From Klebsiella spallanzanii (lineage in GTDB: Bacteria > Pseudomonadota > Gammaproteobacteria > Enterobacterales > Enterobacteriaceae), in the NCBI RefSeq assembly GCF_902158555.1, contig NZ_CABGGS010000004.1, forward strand, positions 169,009-233,008: a stretch of 64,000 nucleotides of DNA. The letters are read 5' to 3'. The first letter of the stretch is position 1; each line of letters opens with the position of its first letter. The translations under genes and the position numbers were made by a program. Below the pieces are notes generated by a model. It had not been told where the DNA came from, made no database searches, and saw only the letters and a list, made by a program, of their open reading frames with translations. Shown one piece after another: positions 19,780 to 30,131 of the stretch.

Positions 19780-22767
19780 TTACAGGCGCTGAAGCCCACG
19801 GGCAGTGACTTGCCAGGTCACGGTATTAGGCTGTTGCCAGGATTTGCCATTTAGCGGGTTGATAATGACGGAACGCTCTCCTGCTTCGGCATGGAATACT
19901 TCGATGGTGTAGCCTTCATCTAATATTGCCGTATCAATATAGTCGCCAAGCTCCGACGAACCTTTAATTGACTGGCGATAAACTACCGTACCGCGCGTAT
20001 TGTAGACGTTGACTGTCGCATAAGTTATTGAAAAATCTTTATGCGGCACGCCGGGAACGGCGGTAAAAGTCAGCTGCCCGTTGCCAATATCCATCTCCAT
20101 ACTGGCAAAACGGATGTCATTATCGCCAAGTAGCTGCCAGGTGAATTGATCGCCATATAGCGCGGCGACATCCTGCGTTTCCTCCTCTGTTTCCGCAGTA
20201 TCTTCTTCCGGCTCCGTTGGCGTTAGCGTGTATTCTTCCAGTCCCTCTTTCACCACGCGCCAGCTATTGTATTTCTTCAGCGTTACGGCGCCATTGCTTG
20301 TGTTGTTGCTTGCGCTGGAGCGGAACGGCTCATCATGGAAAATATCAATAATCATATTTTCCTGTAAGGCGATAGTTTCGCTGCTTGCTGAATTATTAGT
20401 GGCGCCGATATAGCTGCGGTTATAGAGCACGACGTCATTTTGGCTCTTCACGGTGATATTGGCGTACATCGTAGAGGTGTAATACGCATGTGGATAGCCG
20501 GAACGCGTTGCGATCGTCATGGTTTGTTGCTGGTTATCAATGACTATCTGGCAGAATTCATTATTTCCTTGTCCTTTCAGATGCAATGTAACGCTCTTGC
20601 CCGTCAGTTCGCCGGGTGCGCTGTTATCCGTGGGAAGCGCGTCGGCATACTCCTTACTCAGAGCGCTGCGTGCGGGTTCCTCAATGTGGGGAAGCATCAG
20701 CCAGAGATCGTTTTTACTCGCAGCGTTGTCCTGGTCGGAAGACAGGGCCAGGTCGCGGATCCGTTGCGCGTTATGCTGGAAGATAGCCTGTAAATCTTCT
20801 GCCGGATTGTTGTTCAGCATAAAGTTGTACAGTCCATTATCATCAATGCGCAGCAGCTGATATTTTTCTTTCGCCACCAGCGTCAGATAGCCTGGGGAAG
20901 CTTTCAGACGGCCCGGTTCGGCATGATAAATATAGAGGTGATAGTGAGGGCTGAATGGAATGACCACCTTACCGGTGGTGCAATTCGTTCCGTTCATCTT
21001 TTGTTCAAAGACTTTTTCGCCGCTCGCGGAGAGTACGGTTACGCTGGCATATAGCTGGTTAGCGAAGTAGCTGTGCGGGGTCGCGTTAGTCACATTCATG
21101 ATCAGCTGGCTGTTTTCGTAATCAACGGACAAACGGGCGAAAAGATTATCGCTAAGACCTAAAAAGTTAAATACCGCGTTGCGTCCGGCCGTATCTTCCT
21201 GCGGGACATAGTTAACGGTAATCGCGTTAAGACCTTCCCGGATGGTGATGTAGTGGGTGTCCGGGAGATATTTTTGCGAGCGGCCCTTAGGTAAATCGAT
21301 ATGGTAAATACCGATTGGAACATCGCTCAGCGTCAGTGTGTTATCGTTGACAACCATCGAGTAGCGAGTTCCACAGTTGTCCTTGATAGTGAGGGTGCGG
21401 CCATAGATTTGCTCCGGGCGGTCGATAGCCAGCGTCAGGGACAGGTTGCCTTTTTTATTTAGCTGCGCCAGCTCGCCGTTATCCACCAGCCAGACGCTGG
21501 AATCCAGCCCCAGCTGCTGACGCGCGCTTTCCCATTCGCTTTGCGGCAACAGATCGTAGAGCGGCCAGAGCGGTTTTGCCGCCTGCGCGGCGATTTGCTC
21601 GCGGGTAGTGGCTTCCGTCGTCACGCCGCATAAGTTGATAAAAGGAGTCACGTCATAGCCGGCTGAGGTAGCAATGGCGTTCGCCAGCATATCGGCAAGA
21701 TGGTAATCCGATGGCTGGAAGTTTTCGCTATTGGCCAGTTTGCGATAGTTCTGGTTGAAGGTACTGAAGGATTTTGAACCTGCTTTAAGCAACATCAACA
21801 TCAGGAATTGTAAGCGAGGGCGAAGGCCCCAACTGCTGAGCGGTTCACGGTTTTTGATGTGGTTGATCAGTTGCTGCTCTAGCGTGGACTGTTGGCCATA
21901 ATTATATAACCAGCCATCGGTATATAGATGATTATCCTGGCTAAGCGTGTGTTGTTGGTAGAAAGAGGCGTAAATATTGTTCCACACTTCATTGACGGGG
22001 ATATCGGCGTCTTGCATAAATTTGCCCTGATAGCCGTGGCCGATTTCATGAAGAATAACCCACTGTGTGGCAACGTTATCGAGCCAGCCCTCCCCAACCG
22101 TTGAGGCGTTTTGCGCGCACCAGGTAGGGAGATAGTAGGCCGCGCCGACGCCATGTTTATCCGCCCGAATGAAGTAGCGGTTGGCAATGTTCTTATCCAG
22201 CGGCGAGTCCGGGTTATCGCTTAGCCCGGCCCATTCGTTATAGTGAGTGATAACGTTTGTGTAGTAGCTGTGCAAGGCGGACAGACCCGCTTTCATGGCA
22301 TTGTCGCGATCGGCGTAAGGCAGCAGAAGGTTGATAACATCCAGATCGACCAGCGCGAACGGCGACGCGTTTTTCTCCCAGGTGAGGAAGAACGTATCTT
22401 CGGATTGATCCTTTTTCCAGAATGGTAGCGGCGCTGTGCTTGCCGGTTGCTGGTAAACAACCTTGAACTCGCCGGGTTGCCCGGTAAACAGGGTATCGAT
22501 AAAGGGGACGGAGTCTACCGTCGTGCTGACCGTCTGCCAGCTGCTGCTCAGGGTGATGCTTTTCTCTACCTCTGTATCATTACAGAGCAGGCGCAGCGTT
22601 GCTTTGCCATTGCTGATATCCGGCTGGCGGATTTGGAGCTGCGTATTGGCGGGCAGAATAAAACCCAGCGCCTGGCGATCGTGTTTACGCCCTTTTTCAA
22701 AGCCTGCGTTATCAAGCCAGGGAGCGGACTGCAATGAATAACATGTTTGTTCAATTTCCTGTGTCAT
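19780..22767 (-). CDS. M60/enhancin-family metalloprotease with three C-terminal mucin-binding-like repeats
   Basis: A 995-residue protein. Zinc motif HEIGH is at residues 240-244 with a third-ligand candidate E260 in NEVWNN, the HExxH-x15-E pattern of peptidase M60 (viral enhancin and bacterial relatives that cut mucins). After a linker region, three tandem modules share PH-x-YF/YY (564, 759, 908) and a histidine-acid motif about 51 residues later (HAEPGR 615, HDEPFR 811, HAEAGE 959), resembling the putative mucin/carbohydrate-binding domain of enhancins (PF03272). An acidic Glu/Thr-rich linker (about 849-866) separates modules 2 and 3. No signal peptide or lipobox is visible. A perfect AAGGAGG site precedes the ATG and the upstream DNA is very AT-rich. 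It is absent between cdaR and yaeH in E. coli K-12, so probably acquired. Confidence 0.85.
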   Translation of the reverse strand: MTQEIEQTCYSLQSAPWLDNAGFEKGRKHDRQALGFILPANTQLQIRQPDISNGKATLRLLCNDTEVEKSITLSSSWQTVSTTVDSVPFIDTLFTGQPGEFKVVYQQPASTAPLPFWKKDQSEDTFFLTWEKNASPFALVDLDVINLLLPYADRDNAMKAGLSALHSYYTNVITHYNEWAGLSDNPDSPLDKNIANRYFIRADKHGVGAAYYLPTWCAQNASTVGEGWLDNVATQWVILHEIGHGYQGKFMQDADIPVNEVWNNIYASFYQQHTLSQDNHLYTDGWLYNYGQQSTLEQQLINHIKNREPLSSWGLRPRLQFLMLMLLKAGSKSFSTFNQNYRKLANSENFQPSDYHLADMLANAIATSAGYDVTPFINLCGVTTEATTREQIAAQAAKPLWPLYDLLPQSEWESARQQLGLDSSVWLVDNGELAQLNKKGNLSLTLAIDRPEQIYGRTLTIKDNCGTRYSMVVNDNTLTLSDVPIGIYHIDLPKGRSQKYLPDTHYITIREGLNAITVNYVPQEDTAGRNAVFNFLGLSDNLFARLSVDYENSQLIMNVTNATPHSYFANQLYASVTVLSASGEKVFEQKMNGTNCTTGKVVIPFSPHYHLYIYHAEPGRLKASPGYLTLVAKEKYQLLRIDDNGLYNFMLNNNPAEDLQAIFQHNAQRIRDLALSSDQDNAASKNDLWLMLPHIEEPARSALSKEYADALPTDNSAPGELTGKSVTLHLKGQGNNEFCQIVIDNQQQTMTIATRSGYPHAYYTSTMYANITVKSQNDVVLYNRSYIGATNNSASSETIALQENMIIDIFHDEPFRSSASNNTSNGAVTLKKYNSWRVVKEGLEEYTLTPTEPEEDTAETEEETQDVAALYGDQFTWQLLGDNDIRFASMEMDIGNGQLTFTAVPGVPHKDFSITYATVNVYNTRGTVVYRQSIKGSSELGDYIDTAILDEGYTIEVFHAEAGERSVIINPLNGKSWQQPNTVTWQVTARGLQRL

Positions 22768-22935
22768 CGTTATGACCTCCTTTATATGGATAATTGAACA
22801 TATATGAAATATTTAATCTTTTAATTCATATGGATAGCTAAATGGTGTGAAATGATATTAGATAAGAAAAACTGATATCCGATGGTGTTGCGGGTGATGA
22901 GCAAGTGAGGCAAAAGAGGATGAGGAACGGGATGC
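22768..22935. other. AT-rich intergenic region upstream of the enhancin-like gene
   Basis: About 100 bases (22786-22890) are strongly AT-rich compared with the GC-rich surroundings and contain several TATA-like stretches, but no -35/-10 pair stands out on the minus strand. It should hold the protease promoter. Such composition would suit H-NS binding, which is inference. Confidence 0.4.
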
Positions 22936-22954
22936 CGGGCCAGAATCTGGCCCG
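22936..22954 (-). terminator. Palindromic hairpin after yaeH
   Basis: CGGGCCAGA and TCTGGCCCG form a near-continuous 19-base palindrome just past the yaeH stop. There is no U tract, so it may stabilise the 3' end or terminate weakly. Confidence 0.4.
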
Positions 22955-22965
22955 AACATGAAGAG

Positions 22966-23355
22966 TTATTTGTTGCGCGTCAGTTTTTCCAGATCGGATT
23001 CGATTTCGCTGATCTTATTGGTGACAACGCTTTCCAGATGACGCAGATCGTCAAGGATCTTGCGCTTAAGATCGATTTCAGTGCGATCGCGTTGGCAAAT
23101 TTGATCCAGTTCATCGATGATATAGCGCAGGTTCGGGCTGATTTCCTGGACTTCTTTATATCCCTGACCAACGCCATCGGCGACAACGGTTTTACGCTGG
23201 CGCGGGTATTTGAACTTAACGCTTTTGGCGAAAAACTCGCCTTTATCCTTCTGAAAGTAGATTTTCAGAATGTCGTTATTGGCTTCCTGCCGCAGGCTAT
23301 AGCGATCGATTTCATCAGGATTGGTAATACCAAGACTTTTCAGATTATCGTACAT
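22966..23355 (-). CDS. yaeH: DUF3461 family protein YaeH
   Basis: A 129-residue soluble protein of unknown function, conserved in enterobacteria next to dapD. It starts [10 protein letters not shown], has a charged middle part and ends with a long predicted helical/coiled-coil region (about residues 80-127) rich in Asp, Glu, Lys and Leu. No catalytic motif is recognisable. Single gene, upstream of dapD on the same strand but separated from it by the dapD terminator. Confidence 0.9.
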   Translation of the reverse strand: MYDNLKSLGITNPDEIDRYSLRQEANNDILKIYFQKDKGEFFAKSVKFKYPRQRKTVVADGVGQGYKEVQEISPNLRYIIDELDQICQRDRTEIDLKRKILDDLRHLESVVTNKISEIESDLEKLTRNK

Positions 23356-23427
23356 AACGGTACCTTTGATATCATCGTAATCTTTGAATAATTAACGAAA
23401 AAATCTATCTTCGCCAGCTTAATATAT

Positions 23428-23456
23428 AAAAAAAGCGGGATGCCTCCCGCTTTTTA
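23428..23456 (-). terminator. Intrinsic terminator after dapD
   Basis: AAAAAGCGGGA pairs with TCCCGCTTTTT around a 4-base loop; on the minus strand a T run follows. The flanking A and T tracts could also allow termination in the other direction. Confidence 0.9.
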
Positions 23457-23462
23457 TACTGC

Positions 23463-24287
23463 TTAGTCGATGGTACGCAGAAGTTCGTTGATTCCGACCT
23501 TGCCGCGCGTTTTCGCGTCGACTTTCTTCACGATGACCGCGCAGTACAGGCTGTATTTGCCATCTTTCGACGGCAGGTTGCCGGATACCACTACGGAACC
23601 CGCAGGAACGCGACCGTAGAATACTTCACCGGTTTCGCGATCGTAGATTTTGGTGCTCTGGCCCAGATACACGCCCATGGAGATAACGGAACCTTCTTCG
23701 ACGATTACGCCTTCGACGACTTCGGAACGCGCGCCGATGAAGCAGTTATCTTCGATGATAGTTGGGTTTGCCTGCAGCGGCTCCAGTACGCCACCGATGC
23801 CGACGCCGCCGGACAGGTGAACGTTTTTGCCGATCTGCGCGCAGGAACCGACGGTCGCCCAGGTATCAACCATGGAGCCTTCGTCAACGTATGCGCCGAT
23901 GTTCACGTAAGATGGCATCAGAACCGTGTTGCGAGCGATAAACGCGCCCTGGCGAACGGCCGCTGGCGGAACCACGCGGAAACCTTCTTTCTGGAAACGC
24001 GCTTCATCATAATCCGCAAACTTCATTGGGACTTTATCGAAGTAGCGGCTTTCCGCACCATCGATAACCTGGTTATCGTTAATACGGAAAGAGAGCAGAA
24101 CCGCTTTCTTCAGCCACTGATGGGTTACCCACTGACCGTCGATTTTTTCAGCGACGCGCAGTGCGCCGGAATCAAGCAGAGAAATCACCTGATTAACCGC
24201 TTCGCGGGTTACGGTATCCACGTTTGCCGGCGTGATGTCGGCGCGACGCTCAAAGGCGGACTCAATAATATTCTGTAATTGCTGCAT
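23463..24287 (-). CDS. dapD: 2,3,4,5-tetrahydropyridine-2,6-dicarboxylate N-succinyltransferase
   Basis: Cytosolic enzyme of the succinylase branch of diaminopimelate/lysine synthesis, using succinyl-CoA. The start at 24287 (MQQLQNII) gives 274 residues as in E. coli, with a GGAAAGAGAAA purine tract upstream; a further ATG five codons earlier is less likely. The centre is a left-handed beta-helix of hexapeptide repeats ([21 protein letters not shown]). An ERIC element lies just upstream. Confidence 0.96.
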   Translation of the reverse strand: MQQLQNIIESAFERRADITPANVDTVTREAVNQVISLLDSGALRVAEKIDGQWVTHQWLKKAVLLSFRINDNQVIDGAESRYFDKVPMKFADYDEARFQKEGFRVVPPAAVRQGAFIARNTVLMPSYVNIGAYVDEGSMVDTWATVGSCAQIGKNVHLSGGVGIGGVLEPLQANPTIIEDNCFIGARSEVVEGVIVEEGSVISMGVYLGQSTKIYDRETGEVFYGRVPAGSVVVSGNLPSKDGKYSLYCAVIVKKVDAKTRGKVGINELLRTID

Positions 24288-24304
24288 CGTTTCTCTTTCC
24301 ATTT

Positions 24305-24428
24305 ATACACTTCATCCTTCAAGCTGCCTCTGCATTAGCTGCGCTTGTTCGCTCCAGTCACAGACTATCGTAAGCTCCTGAGGCTCTCTCCCTGGCCGCC
24401 TTGATGCAGCTCGAATGACTTTGTGTAT
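24305..24428. repeat. ERIC element (enterobacterial repetitive intergenic consensus)
   Basis: About 124 bases with imperfect terminal inverted repeats (ATACAC... at 24305 and ...GTGTAT ending at 24428; inner GCTGC/GCAGC). The centre carries the diagnostic CCAGTCAC and GTAAGCTCCTGAGG blocks of the ERIC consensus. It fills almost the whole dapD-glnD gap, so any transcript from glnD into dapD would contain its fold. Confidence 0.88.
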
Positions 24429-24443
24429 GTACATTTAAATTCG

Positions 24444-27107
24444 CTACCCTTTATCGTTTGGATTGAGGGCCTCTGTCAACCGTTGTTGCACTTCTTGCTG
24501 TAGCTCATTATTAAGGGCACGCCGGTCTGCCGTGGCGATTATAAATAAATCTTCTACTCGCTCACCAATTGTCGTAATTCTCGCCCCGTGGAGCGAAATT
24601 CCGAGGTCGGCAAACACCTGGCCAACGCGCGCTAACAGACCCGGCTGATCGAGGGCGATTAGCTCAAGGAACGATTTTCGATCGGTATGCGTTGGCAGGA
24701 AGTTAACCTCCGTCGGGACGGAAAAATGTCGCAATTTTGCCGCCTGACGACGCGGAGCTGGTGGCTGCCAGCTACGTTGGGTAATAGTCTGCTCCAGCCC
24801 CAGACGGATCATTTCGTGCCTGTCGGCGGAAAGCGGGCTGCCGTCTGGCTCAAGAACGATAAAGGTATCCATTGCCATGCCGTCACGGGTGGTGAAGATT
24901 TGCGCATCGTGGACGCTCAGATTACGCCTGTCCAGTTCACCGCAGACCGCAGCAAACAGATACGGCCTGTCCGGGCTCCAGATAAAAATTTCGGTACCGC
25001 CGCGCGTGGCGTGGGAACTGAGCAGGATCATCGGTTTGCTGAGATCGTGCTGAAGCAGGTTACGCGCATGCCAGGCAAGCTGGTTTGGCGTATGGCGCAC
25101 GAAGTAGTTGGCGCGGCAGCGGTTCCAGATTTGGTGCAGGGCACGCTCATCAATATTTTCCATCCGCAGCAGCGCCAGCGCCTGTAGCTGGTGGTGACGT
25201 ACTCGTTCGCGCATATCCGGGGTGTTTTGCATCCCCCGGCGCAGCTGTTTTTCGGTGGCGAAGTAGAGCTCGCGCAGCAGGCTTTGCTTCCAGCTATTCC
25301 ACAGATTTTCGTTGGTGGCGCAGATATCGGCAACGGTCAGGCAGACCAGATAGTGCAGGCGGTTCTCGGTTTGCACCTCTTCGGCAAACTGCTTAATCAC
25401 TTCCGGGTCCTGAATATCGCGACGCTGGGCGGTGACCGACATCAGCAGATGATGGCGCACCAGCCAGGCGACCAGCTGGGTTTCACGTGAATTCAGACCA
25501 TGAAGTTCTGCGAATTTGAGCACGTCCTGTGCGCCGAGAATCGAATGGTCACCGCCGCGGCCTTTGGCGATGTCGTGGAAGAGGGCGGCAATAAAGATTA
25601 ACTCTGGATGCGTCAGGCGTGGCCACAGCTCAACGCACAGCGGATGACGGCTGCGGGTCTCTTCTTTGGCGAAACTCTCGAGCTTCAACAGTACGCGAAT
25701 AGTGTGTTCATCAACGGTATAGGCGTGAAACAGGTCGAACTGCATCTGACCGACAATATGCGACCACTGCGGCATATAGGCCCACAGTACGCTATGGCGA
25801 TGCATTGGCAGCAGCCCGCGGCTGACCGCTCCCTGATGGCGTAGCATACTGAGGAATAGGGTTCGCGCTTCCGGGATATAGCAAAGCGGCTGCGTCAGAT
25901 GGCGACGGGCGTGGCGCAGATGGCGAAGCGTGGTGGAGTAGATACCGGTGATGCTACTGTTACGCACCATCATATAGAACATGCGCAGAATAGCCTGCGG
26001 TTCGCGAATAAACAGCGTGTCATCGCGTAGATCGATAAGCGTACCGCGCAGTTGAAAATCATCATCAATGGGTCGCGGTTTCTCATCCTCGGTAAGCGCG
26101 AGAATGGCTTCTTCGAACAGCTGGATCAGCATATGGTTAAGCTCACTTACCCGACGCGTGACGCGGAAGAAATCCTTCATCATATGTTCGATCGGTTGGT
26201 TGCTTTCACCTTCATAACGCAGACGGCGGGCGACGCTGAACTGCCTGTCGAATAGCAAGCGGTTATCGTAGCGATTAAGCTCAAGGTGTAGAGCAAAACG
26301 AATACGCCATAGCTGATGCAGGCACTCGTTAAGCTCGTTGCGCTCGGCTTCAGTGAGGAAACCGAAGCCCACCATCTCATCAAGCGAAGTGGCGCCGAAA
26401 TGGCGGCGAGCGATCCACTGCAGAGTATGAATATCGCGCAGGCCGCCGGGGCTGCTTTTCACGTCCGGCTCCAGGTTGTAGCTGGTACCGTGATAACGCT
26501 GATGGCGTATATTCTGCTCTTCAATCTTTGCTGCAAAGAATTTTTCCGATGGCCAGAAACCGTCGCTGAAGATGTGCTTTTGCAGTTCAAGAAATAGCGC
26601 GACATCGCCGATAAGCAGGCGTGATTCAATCAGATTGGTGGCGACGCTGAGATCTGACAGCCCTTCCAGCAGGCACTCTTCAAGGGTGCGTACGCTGTGG
26701 CCGACTTCCAGTTTGATATCCCACAGTAGCGTCAGCAGCTCGCCAACCTTTTGCGCCTGCTCATCGGGCAGCTTTTTGCGGCTCAGAATCAGCAGGTCAA
26801 TATCAGAAAGCGGATGGAGTTCACCGCGGCCATAGCCACCAACGGCGACTAAAGCGATGTCGTTGATTGAACCGAAACCGTATTCAACCCACAAACGCTG
26901 GAGTAGCTGATCGATAAATTCAGTACGTGCTTCAATCAGTCTTTCTGCGGCGATCCCGCTATCAAAAGCTTCGCCCAGCCAGTGCTGGAAAGTGTCGATA
27001 TGCGTCTTAATAGCGGCGCAGTTGAAATCGCTCTGCGGCCAGTCGCCCGGATTATCCGGCTGGCCAGACAGGGAAGGGGAGACGGTATCAGATAAAGAGT
27101 TGCTCAT
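24444..27107 (-). CDS. glnD: Bifunctional uridylyltransferase/uridylyl-removing enzyme GlnD
   Basis: Glutamine sensor that adds or removes UMP on the PII proteins GlnB/GlnK and so sets nitrogen regulation. 887 residues (E. coli about 890). Nucleotidyltransferase motif [18 protein letters not shown] is near residues 90-107, the HD hydrolase motif [14 protein letters not shown] follows in the middle, and two ACT domains close the protein ([19 protein letters not shown] and [19 protein letters not shown]). It follows map on the same strand after a terminator. Confidence 0.97.
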   Translation of the reverse strand: MSNSLSDTVSPSLSGQPDNPGDWPQSDFNCAAIKTHIDTFQHWLGEAFDSGIAAERLIEARTEFIDQLLQRLWVEYGFGSINDIALVAVGGYGRGELHPLSDIDLLILSRKKLPDEQAQKVGELLTLLWDIKLEVGHSVRTLEECLLEGLSDLSVATNLIESRLLIGDVALFLELQKHIFSDGFWPSEKFFAAKIEEQNIRHQRYHGTSYNLEPDVKSSPGGLRDIHTLQWIARRHFGATSLDEMVGFGFLTEAERNELNECLHQLWRIRFALHLELNRYDNRLLFDRQFSVARRLRYEGESNQPIEHMMKDFFRVTRRVSELNHMLIQLFEEAILALTEDEKPRPIDDDFQLRGTLIDLRDDTLFIREPQAILRMFYMMVRNSSITGIYSTTLRHLRHARRHLTQPLCYIPEARTLFLSMLRHQGAVSRGLLPMHRHSVLWAYMPQWSHIVGQMQFDLFHAYTVDEHTIRVLLKLESFAKEETRSRHPLCVELWPRLTHPELIFIAALFHDIAKGRGGDHSILGAQDVLKFAELHGLNSRETQLVAWLVRHHLLMSVTAQRRDIQDPEVIKQFAEEVQTENRLHYLVCLTVADICATNENLWNSWKQSLLRELYFATEKQLRRGMQNTPDMRERVRHHQLQALALLRMENIDERALHQIWNRCRANYFVRHTPNQLAWHARNLLQHDLSKPMILLSSHATRGGTEIFIWSPDRPYLFAAVCGELDRRNLSVHDAQIFTTRDGMAMDTFIVLEPDGSPLSADRHEMIRLGLEQTITQRSWQPPAPRRQAAKLRHFSVPTEVNFLPTHTDRKSFLELIALDQPGLLARVGQVFADLGISLHGARITTIGERVEDLFIIATADRRALNNELQQEVQQRLTEALNPNDKG

Positions 27108-27141
27108 CGCGCCACCATAAGAAAAAACTATCGCCCGTCAT

Positions 27142-27167
27142 AAAAAAGCCGGCTGGCGCCGGCTTTT
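27142..27167 (-). terminator. Intrinsic terminator after map
   Basis: AAAGCCGGC/GCCGGCTTT stem with a 4-base loop, followed on the minus strand by a T run, between map and glnD. Confidence 0.85.
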
Positions 27168-27169
27168 CA

Positions 27170-27964
27170 TCATTCGTTGTGCGAGATTATCGCCGGGATG
27201 GTGTCATCCTTGCGTAACGTCAGTATTTCGCAGCCGTTGTCTGTCACCACAATAGTATGCTCATACTGCGCAGACAAGCTTCGGTCTTTGGTTTTTACCG
27301 TCCAGCCATCTTTCATGCTGCGGATCTCTTTTTTACCCGCATTGACCATCGGCTCAATAGTGAAGGTCATGCCCGGTTTGAGAACCACGTTGGTTTCCGC
27401 AGAGTCGTAGTGCAGCACTTGAGGCTCTTCATGGAAACCACGGCCGATGCCGTGACCGCAATATTCGCGGACAACGGAGAAGCCCTCGGCTTCGACGAAT
27501 TTCTGGATAGCCGCGCCGATGGTGCGTAGGTTAATACCCGGTTTAACCATTTTGAGCGCCAGATACAGGCTTTCCTGGGTGATGCGACACAGGCGCTCGC
27601 CGAGAATTGTTGGTTTACCAACGATAAACATCTTCGAGGTGTCGCCGTGGAAATCATCTTTAATCACGGTAACGTCGATATTGACGATATCGCCATCTTT
27701 CAGCAATTTCTCGTCGTCCGGGATCCCGTGGCACACCACTTCATTAATAGAGATGCAGACGGATTTTGGATAGCCGTGATAGCCCAGGCAGGCGGAAATG
27801 GCTTTTTGCTCGTTAACGATATAATCGTTGCAGATGCGGTCCAGTTCACCGGTGCTGACGCCCGGTTTGACGTAGGGTTCGATCATTTCCAGCACTTCAG
27901 CGGCCAGGCGACCGGCAACGCGCATTTTTTCGATGTCTTCAGATGTCTTGATAGAAATAGCCAT
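27170..27964 (-). CDS. map: Type I methionine aminopeptidase
   Basis: Essential cytosolic enzyme that removes initiator methionine from new proteins. The 264 residues match E. coli almost throughout. Metal ligands are seen in NIDVTV (Asp), HGDTSKMF (Asp), CGHGIGRGFHE (His), FTIEPMV (Glu) and YEHTIVV (Glu). Divergent from rpsB; the 324-base span between the two starts holds the rpsB promoter and the S2 leader RNA. Confidence 0.97.
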   Translation of the reverse strand: MAISIKTSEDIEKMRVAGRLAAEVLEMIEPYVKPGVSTGELDRICNDYIVNEQKAISACLGYHGYPKSVCISINEVVCHGIPDDEKLLKDGDIVNIDVTVIKDDFHGDTSKMFIVGKPTILGERLCRITQESLYLALKMVKPGINLRTIGAAIQKFVEAEGFSVVREYCGHGIGRGFHEEPQVLHYDSAETNVVLKPGMTFTIEPMVNAGKKEIRSMKDGWTVKTKDRSLSAQYEHTIVVTDNGCEILTLRKDDTIPAIISHNE

Positions 27965-28085
27965 GGATAGTGTCCAGCAGTGTCGATTTTTTCGACAATA
28001 ATAGATTATGTCCGATCAATGTTAACAGTCCGGGTGTCCTGCTGCCAAATTGAGAATCATTAACAGCACGCTACGTCAACAACAG

Positions 28086-28115
28086 TTGGTGTCTGGATTG
28101 GTTTTGTGGTATAAA
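28086..28115 (+). promoter_or_regulatory. rpsB-tsf promoter
   Basis: TTGGTG (28086-28091) and TATAAA (28110-28115) are 18 bases apart and are followed by a GC-rich discriminator (GCGCGCC), the type associated with stringent control of ribosomal genes. Confidence 0.6.
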
Positions 28116-28171
28116 GCGCGCCGGACTTCTGTTCCATTCGAAGACTACACAAGATGGACTGAAGCGACAAA

Positions 28172-29014
<843 letters not shown>

Positions 29015-29049
29015 TAAGGCACACCCTTATTTAGTACCGTGTATAAATA

Positions 29050-29074
29050 GGGGCCTCTTAGCGGCCCCTTTTTC
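29050..29074 (+). terminator. Attenuating terminator between rpsB and tsf
   Basis: GGGGCC/GGCCCC stem with a 7-base loop followed by five T and a C. By analogy to E. coli it should be partly read through, setting the S2 to EF-Ts ratio. Confidence 0.8.
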
Positions 29075-29133
29075 ACTTTCAAATCTGTCTGGTTCCTGTA
29101 ACCGGGCAGATAATATCTCCCGAGGATTTAAGA

Positions 29134-29985
29134 ATGGCTGAAATTACCGCATCCCTGGTAAAAGAGCTGCGCGAGCGTACTGGCGCAGGCATGATGGATT
29201 GCAAAAAAGCGCTGACTGAAGCGAACGGCGACATTGAGCTGGCAATCGAAAACATGCGTAAGTCCGGTGCTATTAAAGCAGCGAAAAAAGCAGGCAACGT
29301 TGCTGCTGACGGCGTAATCATCACTAAAATCGATGGCACCTACGGCATCATTCTGGAAGTTAACTGCCAGACTGACTTCGTGGCTAAAGATGGTGGTTTC
29401 CAGGCATTTGCTAACAAAGTTCTGGACGCAGCTGTTGCTGGCAAAATCACTGACGTTGAAGTTCTGAAAGCGCAGTTCGAAGAAGAACGCGTAGCGCTGG
29501 TTGCTAAAATCGGTGAGAACATCAACATCCGTCGCGTTTCTTCCCTGGAAGGCGAAGTTCTGGGTTCTTACCAGCACGGCGCGCGTATCGGCGTTCTGGT
29601 TGCGGCTAAAGGCGCGAGCGAAGAGCTGGTTAAACAGCTGGCTATGCACATCGCTGCAAGCAAGCCTGAATTCGTTAAGCCGGAAGACGTTTCCGCTGAC
29701 GTGGTAGAAAAAGAGTACCAGGTTCAGCTGGACATCGCCATGCAGTCTGGTAAACCAAAAGAAATCGCAGAGAAAATGGTTGAAGGCCGCATGAAGAAAT
29801 TCACCGGCGAAGTTTCTCTGACCGGTCAGCCGTTCGTTATGGACCCGAGCAAATCTGTTGCTCAGCTGCTGAAAGAGCACAACGCTGACGTAACCGGCTT
29901 CATCCGCTTTGAAGTGGGTGAAGGCATTGAGAAAGTTGAGACTGACTTTGCAGCAGAAGTTGCTGCGATGTCCAAGCAGTCTTAA
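29134..29985 (+). CDS. tsf: Translation elongation factor Ts
   Basis: Guanine-nucleotide exchange factor for EF-Tu. 283 residues with N-terminal [20 protein letters not shown] (UBA-like domain) and the core [10 protein letters not shown] (Thr-Asp-Phe-Val contact with EF-Tu). Strongly biased codon use as in rpsB. Followed by its own terminator. Confidence 0.99.
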   Translation: MAEITASLVKELRERTGAGMMDCKKALTEANGDIELAIENMRKSGAIKAAKKAGNVAADGVIITKIDGTYGIILEVNCQTDFVAKDGGFQAFANKVLDAAVAGKITDVEVLKAQFEEERVALVAKIGENINIRRVSSLEGEVLGSYQHGARIGVLVAAKGASEELVKQLAMHIAASKPEFVKPEDVSADVVEKEYQVQLDIAMQSGKPKEIAEKMVEGRMKKFTGEVSLTGQPFVMDPSKSVAQLLKEHNADVTGFIRFEVGEGIEKVETDFAAEVAAMSKQS

Positions 29986-29994
29986 TTTTCAAAA

Positions 29995-30021
29995 GGAGCC
30001 GCCTGAGGGCGGCTTCTTTTT
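29995..30021 (+). terminator. Intrinsic terminator after tsf
   Basis: GAGCCGCC pairs with GGCGGCTT (one G-U pair at the base), 4-base loop, then TTCTTTTT. Confidence 0.85.
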
Positions 30022-30131
30022 GCGCCTAATGTGTAAATTCAGCCAACCGCTATAGTGGGCACGCTGAAAAGCGACGTACAATGTCGCCGGAATTAACTCA
30101 TCTCATTCGTTGACAGTCTCAGGAAAGAAAC

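Noticed and set aside
23980..24440. ERIC element considered as a transposable element with its own gene
   Set aside because: It is only about 124 bases, non-coding, and matches the ERIC consensus blocks.
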